Source: a virus
IMG/VR virus record: IMGVR_UViG_3300031456_000210
Span: 1-20,093 of that record
Length of the DNA: 20,093 nt
Direction: 5' to 3' (one strand)
This document shows positions 14,711 through 20,093 of the stretch, in pieces; positions within the stretch are counted from its first letter, which is position 1, and every line of letters begins with the position of its first letter. A program made the translations under genes and the position numbers. Under the pieces are notes generated by a model. It was not told the origin of the DNA and did not search any database. It saw only the letters and a list, made by a program, of their open reading frames with translations.

Positions 14711-14995
14711 TCAGCGCAGGGGGGTGCTGTAGGGCGGCATGCCCCGGTCGAAGCCATGGGCGGCCTTGGCGGCCACGTGGGCGGTGCGGTCCCTGATCCA
14801 CCGGCCCGTCTCGGCGACTTGGCGGGCTATCTCGTCATGATGGTCGTAAAGCCACTCGGCTCCCGCCTCGCCCGCCAGGGCTTTGGGAACCGTCAGCAGG
14901 GCGCCGGGCGCGGACCTCCGATTCAGCCTTTTCGCGGTGATTTCCGGCGGCCTCTGGATTTTTGCACTGCTGATTGTGGGTTTGATTTTCCTCAT
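14711..14995 (-). CDS. Small phage protein between portal and scaffold
   Basis: The product is 94 residues with a very basic N-terminal third (MRKIKPTISSAKIQRPPEIT, then AKRLNRRSAP). An amphipathic stretch (AEWLYDHHDEIARQVAETGR) follows. The ATG at 14995 has GAGG five bases upstream, preferred over the adjoining TTG. I do not recognise the family; many podoviral clusters have a short unannotated gene at this position. It begins 25 bases after the portal stop and ends 15 bases before the scaffold start. Confidence 0.6.
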   Translation of the reverse strand: MRKIKPTISSAKIQRPPEITAKRLNRRSAPGALLTVPKALAGEAGAEWLYDHHDEIARQVAETGRWIRDRTAHVAAKAAHGFDRGMPPYSTPLR

Positions 14996-15020
14996 CAAGG
15001 CCTCGCACCCGCTGCACTGA

Positions 15021-16928
15021 TCACCTCTGCATCGCCTTCAGCCGATTGGTCTCGGCCTCGAAGGCATCGATCTCAAGCTTGCGGGCCTCGTGGCTGCGGT
15101 CGGCCTGCAGGGCCGCGATCTGCGCCTTGGCCGCGTTCAGCGCCTGGGCCAGCTTGGCCATCTGCGCCTGCGCCGCCTGGGCCTCGGGCGAAGCCCCTCC
15201 GGCCAGCTTCGGCGGCAGCAGCGCCTGCAACCGGCTCGCCACCTCGTCGGCGCCCGGCCAGTCCAGGTTCTTGGCCAGCAGGTCTCCGATCGCCGGCGCC
15301 GCGGCCGGATAGGCCCGGATCAGCTCGATCATCTGGTTGGCCGCCTCCTCCCGGCGGCTGGTGAAGCTGGGCCCGGCGCGCACAATCAGGTCGTACTTGC
15401 CCACCGTCAGGTCGAAGATCTTCTCGATCTTGCGCACCTGCCCGGTCGGATCGCCCGGCGCGGCAGGGGCGCCCTGCCCCGGCGCCTGCGGCTGGTTCAC
15501 CGGCACGGCCTTGGCCTCCCCGTCGGGTCCAAGGATCCGCACCACCCGGGGCGTCGCATAGACCTTGGGGATCAGGTCCAGCAGGATCCGGCCCGCATGC
15601 CGCATCGCGCGATTCAGGTTGTCGATGTAGTGGAAGGTCGAGGTGTCGCCCTGCCGCTGGCGCGCCATGATCGCGCGCCCCGAGATCTCGTTCGACCGTG
15701 CGCCGAGGCTCGCGTCATAGAGGCCCATGATCGCCTTCATGTCGTCCGACGCGTTCATCGCCTCCTGCAGCGCGCCGGCCGGCGCGCCGGCGAACGGCTG
15801 CCGCATGGGCGGCTCGGGGCCGTCATATTCGATATAGGCGTGGGTCTGGGTGTTGGCCGTGGCCCACTTGGCCGAGTCCGTCTCGAACGCCCCCTTGCGC
15901 CCGATAAACGGCGTCTTGGGCGCCAGCGCCACCAGCTCGGTGGACGTGGTGCGCCAGTAGTTGAACATCCGCTGCGGGTCCTTGGCGTCGCGCACCAGGC
16001 TGCGCAGCCGCCGCCGCCCGTCCACGTGCAGCTCCTCGCCATAGACCGGCACGATCGGGATGAACTTCCCGGCCCACTCGACCGTCTCCAGCACCTCGGC
16101 GCCGGTCAGGATACGCTGCGTGACCTTGTGGCTGGCCACGCTCCGCGGCCGGCCGACGACCTTCACCCCCAGCGCATCGAACATCGCCTTCTGCTTCTCG
16201 TAGACCGCCAGCTCCACCACCTGGCCGTCCGACAGCGCCACGATGGTCCGCTTCACCGCCTCGCGGATCCACTGCTCGGCCACCATTACCCGGTCGCCGT
16301 CGAGCCAGGGGCCGGTCAGCGAGGCGTAGCTGTCCGCCGACCAGTCCACCGGATCGGCCCCCTTCCAGCGCGCCTCGAAGGCCGCCTTCGGCAGGGTGTC
16401 GACCACGAAGGCCGAGTTCCAGTCCGAGGAGTCCGCCGCCGTCCCGTCCGGGTCGCCATAGATCGAGAACGGGTTGGCCACCCGCTCCACCACCAGGTCC
16501 TGGTCGAACCCGTCGTCCGACGCATAGCGGGTGTTGATCCGGAAATAGCCGAACCCGCCGGTCACCGCGAAGTCGAGCGCCGTGTCATAGGCCACCTCGG
16601 CGTCCGACGACTGCTCGATGTGCCGGATCAGCCCGTTGAACACCTCGGCGGTCTCAGGGTCGGCCGCATCGTCCACCGGATGCACCACGATCGCCGGCTT
16701 GTTCTGCCGCGCGTCATTGACCACCTGGCGGATGAAGGCCGGCAGCCGGTTGATCGTGAGGCACGGTCTCCCATCGAGGTCCCGCTCGCGCCGGATCGCC
16801 TCCGGCCACTGCTCGCCGAGCCTGGCGAACTTCAAGTCGTCCAGCGCGTCGCGCCGGTTCTCGGCCTCGGCGTCCGCCGCCCGCTCGAACGCCTCGCGGG
16901 CCTCTTTCAGGATGTCGTCGTCGGACAA
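15021..16928 (-). CDS. Portal protein, P22 gp1-like
   Basis: The 635 residues compare with 725 in P22. The N-terminal DDLKFARLGEQWPEAIRRER and GRPCLTINRLPAFIRQVVND match the P22-type portal signature. FGYFRINTRY, PIVPVYGEELHVDGRRRLRS and LYDASLGARSNEISGRAIMA are further family landmarks. The C-terminus (after residue 560) is a long Ala/Gln/Glu coiled coil, like the P22 barrel helix. Twelve subunits form the DNA entry ring at one capsid vertex. The start is TTG at 16928, seven bases after GAGG; the nearby ATG (16943) is followed at once by a stop. A terminator-like hairpin and a strong promoter-like site lie upstream, and a broken second copy of the 5' end is at 18572-18747. Confidence 0.88.
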   Translation of the reverse strand: MSDDDILKEAREAFERAADAEAENRRDALDDLKFARLGEQWPEAIRRERDLDGRPCLTINRLPAFIRQVVNDARQNKPAIVVHPVDDAADPETAEVFNGLIRHIEQSSDAEVAYDTALDFAVTGGFGYFRINTRYASDDGFDQDLVVERVANPFSIYGDPDGTAADSSDWNSAFVVDTLPKAAFEARWKGADPVDWSADSYASLTGPWLDGDRVMVAEQWIREAVKRTIVALSDGQVVELAVYEKQKAMFDALGVKVVGRPRSVASHKVTQRILTGAEVLETVEWAGKFIPIVPVYGEELHVDGRRRLRSLVRDAKDPQRMFNYWRTTSTELVALAPKTPFIGRKGAFETDSAKWATANTQTHAYIEYDGPEPPMRQPFAGAPAGALQEAMNASDDMKAIMGLYDASLGARSNEISGRAIMARQRQGDTSTFHYIDNLNRAMRHAGRILLDLIPKVYATPRVVRILGPDGEAKAVPVNQPQAPGQGAPAAPGDPTGQVRKIEKIFDLTVGKYDLIVRAGPSFTSRREEAANQMIELIRAYPAAAPAIGDLLAKNLDWPGADEVASRLQALLPPKLAGGASPEAQAAQAQMAKLAQALNAAKAQIAALQADRSHEARKLEIDAFEAETNRLKAMQR

Positions 16929-16948
16929 GGCGCAGCCTCACATGAAAA

Positions 16949-16975
16949 CGCCCGCGCGAGCGAGCCCGGCGGGTG
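16949..16975 (-). terminator. Terminator/attenuator-like hairpin in the portal leader
   Basis: On the minus strand a 7-bp stem (CACCCGC with GCGGGCG, one G-U pair) around a 13-base loop is followed directly by TTTTC. It lies downstream of the promoter-like site and 20 bases before the portal TTG start. It could stop transcripts arriving from the toxin/immunity genes, or act as an attenuator that needs antitermination in the late phase. Confidence 0.5.
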
Positions 16976-17070
16976 GAAAGGCGGCTCGAATGGAGCCGCG
17001 ACGATCGATCGGAAGGAGCGTAGCGGAGCCTCACCGCAGGGCGGCGGGCGCACCAATCAACGCTGACAAA

Positions 17071-17099
17071 ACTCTAGCAAAAGCGCGCGCGGAAGTCAA
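17071..17099 (-). promoter_or_regulatory. Promoter-like site upstream of portal
   Basis: On the minus strand TTGACT (17094-17099), a 17-base spacer and TGC-TAGAGT (17071-17076) form a good sigma-70 site. The extended GCTAGAGT fits the caulobacterial housekeeping -10 (GCTANAWC-like). Transcription would start near 17064, leaving a leader of about 135 bases that contains the hairpin at 16949-16975. Confidence 0.6.
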
Positions 17100-17115
17100 G
17101 AACAAAGAGAGAACA

Positions 17116-17595
17116 TCAATAGGCCCGGAAGTGATCCAGCCACCCCAGCTCCGTTTCGAGATCTGCGAAGCTCCGGAGGTTCGACACCTGGTCCAGCTTC
17201 TGCTCCAAGGTCTCGTCCTCCCAGACGTAGACGTCGGCATGGGCCCTGATGCCGTCCGCCACCCGCGACTTGAACCACTCGAGCGATACGGAAGGCTGGG
17301 CTTCGAGTTCGTGCTCGATGCGCGACACACCGGCCATGAAGCATGACAAGCCCAGAGACAGACCCACCCCGCCAATCCGCTTGACCGATACGACCCGCCA
17401 GGACCGGCCTGCGGAGTCGACCAACTGCATGTCATCTTGCATCCGGTCCTTAAGCGTATCACGTCCGCACGTGGTCAATTCGCTCTTGTCCCGAAAGCTC
17501 CACATGTCGGCGTCCGTGGTGAAGCCAAAGACCGGGTAGATGAATTCCACGTCTGTCGATTTCACCGCAGGCCCCACCTTCACGACCTGGAACAT
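17116..17595 (-). CDS. Probable immunity protein for the upstream toxin
   Basis: The 159 residues start at an ATG 14 bases after the toxin stop. Longer in-frame starts would overlap the toxin gene out of frame. It has no signal peptide or membrane segment. Features are FEFIYPVFGF-like beta strands near the start (VEFIYPVFGFTTDADMW), a small Gly-rich hydrophobic patch (GGVGLSLGLSCFMAGV) and an acidic C-terminal helix (EDETLEQKLDQVSNL, DLETELGWLDHF). I know no family for it. Size, acidity, cytoplasmic nature and position straight after a nuclease toxin are the usual marks of an immunity gene. Confidence 0.62.
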   Translation of the reverse strand: MFQVVKVGPAVKSTDVEFIYPVFGFTTDADMWSFRDKSELTTCGRDTLKDRMQDDMQLVDSAGRSWRVVSVKRIGGVGLSLGLSCFMAGVSRIEHELEAQPSVSLEWFKSRVADGIRAHADVYVWEDETLEQKLDQVSNLRSFADLETELGWLDHFRAY

Positions 17596-17609
17596 ACCAG
17601 GAACTACGC

Positions 17610-18497
17610 TTAGCGCAAGGGCCGCTCGCCGTAAGGCGCTGGGTGGGTTGGTCCCTGGAAGGGCGATGCTGGAAGCGCCTTCGAAAGACTCTCGACGCCT
17701 TGGACGAGCCGTGGGCCAAGTCCTATAGCCACCGTCTTCATCCACCGCGGCGTGCCGACCCATAGTTTCTGGAGATCGTCGTATTCTGGCAGGCCGAGAT
17801 AGGGTCCATGGAGCCTCATGTGGTCCGGGTGCGGCAGGACCTTCATGAAGGCAGGATGGTTTCTCCAGTTTTCGGCTTTGCGGGGAATGCCGTTCAATTC
17901 GAAGGTGTGATGAAGATCGTGACCTGCCGGCGTGACACCACGACGTTTCATCTGCGCGCGCACAGCATTTCCCGTCATCTTTCCGGTATTCCATGCCGTC
18001 CGCCGGGAAACGGCCCCAGCGACTCCCACACCCGTGTCGATTAAAGCAACGTCGGCCACAGCAGAGACCCCGTCACCGAGAGCCGCCAAGATGTCTCCTC
18101 GCTTGGCCGCCTCATAGGCGTCGATTATCGGGCCCGTGACGGGTAGATGGCGCAGCCCCTCCGGATCTAAGGGCGTCGCGCTCCTTGCGTCCTGCGCCTC
18201 CCGCATCGCTGGGGAACCACCCCAGGCCGTTGATGGCAGTTGGGAACTGCTTCCATCGGACAGGCGATCGTCGCCGTTGCTCCCAGCGATCACCTCGTCG
18301 CCATCTCCGCCGCCGATCAGGTCACTGCCTTGTGCCTGCAGGTTGCGAAGGGTTTGCCATTCATCGATGGGAAGGTCGTCCGCGACGCGGAGGCGTTGCG
18401 CGTTGCTCGGAGCAGTCCGGCTAAGCTGGAGGGCGCGCGTGCGCTGCCAGTCTTCCATCGGCAGGTCGTCCGTAAGGGTCGCGCGTCTCTGTCTCAC
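17610..18497 (-). CDS. Polymorphic toxin with HNH/Endo VII (LHH-type) nuclease domain
   Basis: The GTG at 18497, seven bases after GGAGA, gives 295 residues. An ATG at 18578 lies within the portal remnant and lacks a ribosome site. Residues 10-24 and 40-54 are two copies of DDLPxxxWQxxRxLQ. An RTX-like stretch GGGDGDEVIAGSNGDD follows (62-77), then a small Gly/Ala pretoxin-like segment (about 119-165). The C-terminal toxin core has AGHDLHHTFELNG (191-203), RNHPAF (212-217), H226 and RLHG (228-231), the arrangement of LHH-type HNH/Endonuclease VII toxins that cut DNA. No secretion domain or signal peptide is present, so the delivery route is unclear. A probable immunity gene follows. Confidence 0.68.
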   Translation of the reverse strand: MRQRRATLTDDLPMEDWQRTRALQLSRTAPSNAQRLRVADDLPIDEWQTLRNLQAQGSDLIGGGDGDEVIAGSNGDDRLSDGSSSQLPSTAWGGSPAMREAQDARSATPLDPEGLRHLPVTGPIIDAYEAAKRGDILAALGDGVSAVADVALIDTGVGVAGAVSRRTAWNTGKMTGNAVRAQMKRRGVTPAGHDLHHTFELNGIPRKAENWRNHPAFMKVLPHPDHMRLHGPYLGLPEYDDLQKLWVGTPRWMKTVAIGLGPRLVQGVESLSKALPASPFQGPTHPAPYGERPLR

Positions 18498-18571
18498 GAG
18501 AATTCTCCAGGGAATGGGTTGCAGGTGCTCGGAGTTCGGAGCCAGATGCCCATGATCGACAGCCCTTCCGC

Positions 18572-18747
18572 CGCCCATCGTTGACCGCCGAGCGGATGAA
18601 GAGTGTCGGCCGGTTACCGGTCAGCCAGGGCCACCCGTCGAGATCTCGCTCCCGCCGCGCTGGCTGCGTAGTTGCTCGGGCAGTTCCATGAACTTCAGGT
18701 CGTCCAGCGCGTCGCGCCGGTTCTCGGCCTCGGCGTCGGCCGCCCGC
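18572..18747 (-). pseudogene. Broken second copy of portal 5' end
   Basis: The minus strand reads ADAEAENRRDALDDLKF as in the true portal. A frameshift follows, then RERDLDGWPWLTGNRP and FIRSAVNDGR in another frame (true portal: RERDLDGRPCLTINRL and FIRQVVNDAR). The start codon and first 15 or so codons are missing, and homology ends near 18572. It cannot make portal protein. It directly precedes the toxin gene. Confidence 0.85.
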
Positions 18748-18863
18748 GCGAGCGAGCCCGGCGGGTGGAAAGGCGGCCCTCACATCAGGCCGCGACGATC
18801 AATCGGAAGAGCGAACCGGAACCTCACCGCACAGCGGCAGGCGCACCAATCAACGCTGACAAA

Positions 18864-18892
18864 ACTCTAGCAAAAACGCGCAGTGGCCTCAA
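18864..18892 (-). promoter_or_regulatory. Promoter-like site upstream of toxin/immunity genes
   Basis: This is the duplicated version of the portal promoter: TTGAGG (18887-18892), 17 bases, TGC-TAGAGT (18864-18869). The -10 region is identical to the portal copy; the -35 differs at the last two bases (TTGAGG for TTGACT). It points into the portal remnant and then the toxin gene. Confidence 0.55.
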
Positions 18893-18965
18893 GAACAAAG
18901 TAGGAACTTTTTGCTCGCCGAACGTCATGGCTTGCGCTAGCCTGGCCCTTTCAAAAGGGTGCCGC

Positions 18966-19646
18966 ATGCGCCTGTTATTCATCTCGATTCTTGTCTCACT
19001 TTCGACCGCGCTTGGCGCGCATGCGGCATCGAAGGCCCCGCACGCCGCTCCGGATCCCTGGGAGTTCGAGCGCGCCAGAACCAATGAGTATGGCTTCTAC
19101 CCTGTGCCGGAGTTCCTGCGGGAAGCAGGCCTTCGCCCGCCGCCGGGCAGCCCTCGGATCGCGGGCGAGCGTTCCCAAAGCGGGGTCGCCTACCGCACGG
19201 CGCGGCGGGCCTTGATCAAACAGGGATTTATCCCCGTGAAGGTTCTGTCGCAGGACTATGGGAGCGAAGCCTGCGGTGGGACCGGGGCAACTTGCAGCGC
19301 CTTTCCTGAACTCCTGCAGTGTACGGCGGGGGGTGTGCAGCACTGCGCATTTCTCTATCGGCAGCGGGCAACCGGCAGGTATTGGATCATCTCCACCATA
19401 GGCGAGGAGGGCGTGGCGCCCGATGTCGACTTCCGCCGGCTAAGGTGCTGCGGCTATCGTCCTGCGACCGCGCACTATCTCGACGGCGTCGAGATCTTGC
19501 GGTCGAGCGGTCGAGCGTTCAGGTTTCAATATGCTCACCCGCCGGAGGCGGACACGACACCTCTCTGTCGCGACAACGGCGGAGCCATACCCTGTTGGAT
19601 CAAGCCACCTGCTGGCTATGGGAGAAAGGGCGGGCCGACCCGCTGA
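18966..19646 (+). CDS. Secreted Cys-containing protein of unknown function
   Basis: The ATG at 18966, preceded by AAAAGGG, gives 226 residues. The signal peptide MRLLFISILVSLSTALGAHA ends at a likely A-x-A site around residue 20. The mature part contains about eight Cys, clustered in SEACGGTGATCSAF, LLQCTAGGVQHCAF, RLRCCGY and TTPLCR...IPCW, suggesting disulfides in the periplasm or outside. I recognise no family. It points away from the R2 repeat and toxin promoter, and meets the muramidase-like gene tail to tail with 33 bases between. A nearby inverted repeat CCCTT-TCAA-AAGGG (18946-18959) covers its ribosome site. Confidence 0.7.
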   Translation: MRLLFISILVSLSTALGAHAASKAPHAAPDPWEFERARTNEYGFYPVPEFLREAGLRPPPGSPRIAGERSQSGVAYRTARRALIKQGFIPVKVLSQDYGSEACGGTGATCSAFPELLQCTAGGVQHCAFLYRQRATGRYWIISTIGEEGVAPDVDFRRLRCCGYRPATAHYLDGVEILRSSGRAFRFQYAHPPEADTTPLCRDNGGAIPCWIKPPAGYGRKGGPTR

Positions 19647-19679
19647 TATCTCTAGGCGCTCATCTTGGGGCCGACCGAG

Positions 19680-20093
19680 TTAGCGCCAGCCGCCTGGACC
19701 CTCCGGCAAACGACCATCATCGAACATTTGGTTGAACTCATCGTTGGCGGCTTTGATTCCCGTCTGAACGTCCTGGTTTGAGACGTTGGGCTGGCGCTTG
19801 ATGCTCTTATTTCGATCGCTGTACGGGTGCCCGTCCAGGTCCGAAAGACCATCCCATCTCTTCGCCAGGCGCGCCTGGAACTGCAGCGCGGTGATTTTCC
19901 CCTGCAGAAAATCATCATAGCCCCGTTCGAAAAGGATTTCCCGCGCCAGGCGATCCTGCAGCTCCGGTGTGAACTTCTCTGACCCCGACAACTTCAGCGC
20001 GCCTCGGAATTGGTTCAGGGTGTCTTTCGTCATCTCGTACTTGCCGACCGGCGTGTTGGGGCTACCACGGCGAAGCATCTCGTCCTGCAGCTG
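19680..20093 (-). CDS. Phage muramidase-like domain, 5' end outside window
   Basis: The frame is open through the right edge (LQDEMLRRGSPNTPVGKYEM...), so the true start is outside and at least 138 residues are visible. VGKYEMTKDTLNQF corresponds to the GRYQ...W/L region of lambda R-type lysozyme and related muramidases. KFTPELQDRLAREIL, ERGYDDFLQGKITALQFQAR and LAKRWDGL follow that family's C-terminal half (SP..QD..AL..I...G......GDI...I......WASL). The catalytic Glu would lie in the missing N-terminal part. It could be the endolysin or the lytic domain of a larger ejection protein. Confidence 0.65.
   Translation of the reverse strand, partial: QLQDEMLRRGSPNTPVGKYEMTKDTLNQFRGALKLSGSEKFTPELQDRLAREILFERGYDDFLQGKITALQFQARLAKRWDGLSDLDGHPYSDRNKSIKRQPNVSNQDVQTGIKAANDEFNQMFDDGRLPEGPGGWR

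Larger units (their letters stand above)
16708..17107 (-). repeat. Inner copy (R1) of portal promoter/leader/5'-end repeat
   Basis: This 400-base segment covers the portal codons up to VVNDAR, the start region, the leader and the promoter. It aligns with 18572-18900, which is 71 bases shorter. The best-preserved block is a perfect 36-base match, 17047-17082 against 18840-18875, containing the -10 element. The coding part is more diverged than the leader. Confidence 0.88.
18572..18900 (-). repeat. Outer copy (R2) of portal promoter/leader/5'-end repeat
   Basis: This 329-base segment matches 16708-17107 except for a net 71-base deletion. The joint lies at CGCCCGC (18741-18747). That heptamer occurs in the intact copy at both 16878-16884 and 16949-16955, exactly 71 bases apart. 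The lost piece held the portal start codon and the T-run of the leader hairpin, while the promoter remains. Confidence 0.88.

Noticed and set aside
15090-17066. 658-residue plus-strand open frame
   Set aside because: It is a mirror frame of the portal gene, rich in Arg/His/Gly as expected for the antisense of high-GC coding DNA.
19653-19688. Inverted repeat GGCGCT...AGCGCC between the secreted-protein and muramidase-like gene ends
   Set aside because: The stem is only 6 bp with a loop of more than 20 bases and no U-run, which is too weak to call a terminator.

Overview
The window is part of a prophage (or prophage-derived block) in a GC-rich alphaproteobacterium. Caulobacterales (Caulobacter/Phenylobacterium-like) is the best guess. 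The reasons are the codon and base composition, alphaproteobacterial versions of HicAB, HipBA and PemK/MazF-like proteins, an IS1-family transposase remnant, and promoter-like sites of the TTGAC...GCTAG kind. This assignment is inference; there is no rRNA or taxonomic marker.

Backbone: a P22-type podovirus late operon runs on the minus strand from right to left. In transcription order it holds a muramidase-like gene entering from the right edge (19680-20093), a TTG-started P22-like portal (15021-16928), a small protein, the scaffold (13862-14695), the P22-like coat (11217-12422), a head-tail adaptor (9059-9691), four small appendage or tail-fibre genes (7220-9062), a gp10-like packaged-DNA stabilisation protein (1595-3127), a GNAT-like protein, a virion/ejection-like protein and a small membrane protein at the left edge. 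Start and stop codons overlap (ATGA, GTGA, TGATG) through most of it, as in a compact translationally coupled operon. The terminase is not in the window.

Cargo: the operon is interrupted in four places by genes that are not needed to build a virion. (A) 3189-7230, plus strand: HicAB, an internally shortened glycosyltransferase-like gene, HipBA, a second fragment of the same glycosyltransferase family, and a GT9-like glycosyltransferase. (B) 9777-11204, plus strand: an exported protein of unknown function. (C) 12708-13844, minus strand: a PemK/MazF-like toxin with a small upstream partner, then the 3' remnant of an IS1-family transposase. (D) 17116-18497, minus strand: an HNH/LHH-type polymorphic toxin with a probable immunity gene, followed by a divergent secreted-protein gene on the plus strand (18966-19646).

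Most striking result: two of these cargo blocks sit between partial copies of a neighbouring phage gene. The toxin/immunity pair lies between two copies of the portal promoter, leader and 5' end (16708-17107 and 18572-18900). The outer copy differs by a 71-bp deletion that falls between two 7-bp repeats. HipBA lies between two homologous but diverged copies of a glycosyltransferase 3' segment (4156-4275 and 6145-6264). This suggests that defence/conflict modules enter this phage family by recombination between homologous late-gene segments, leaving gene fragments at the joints.
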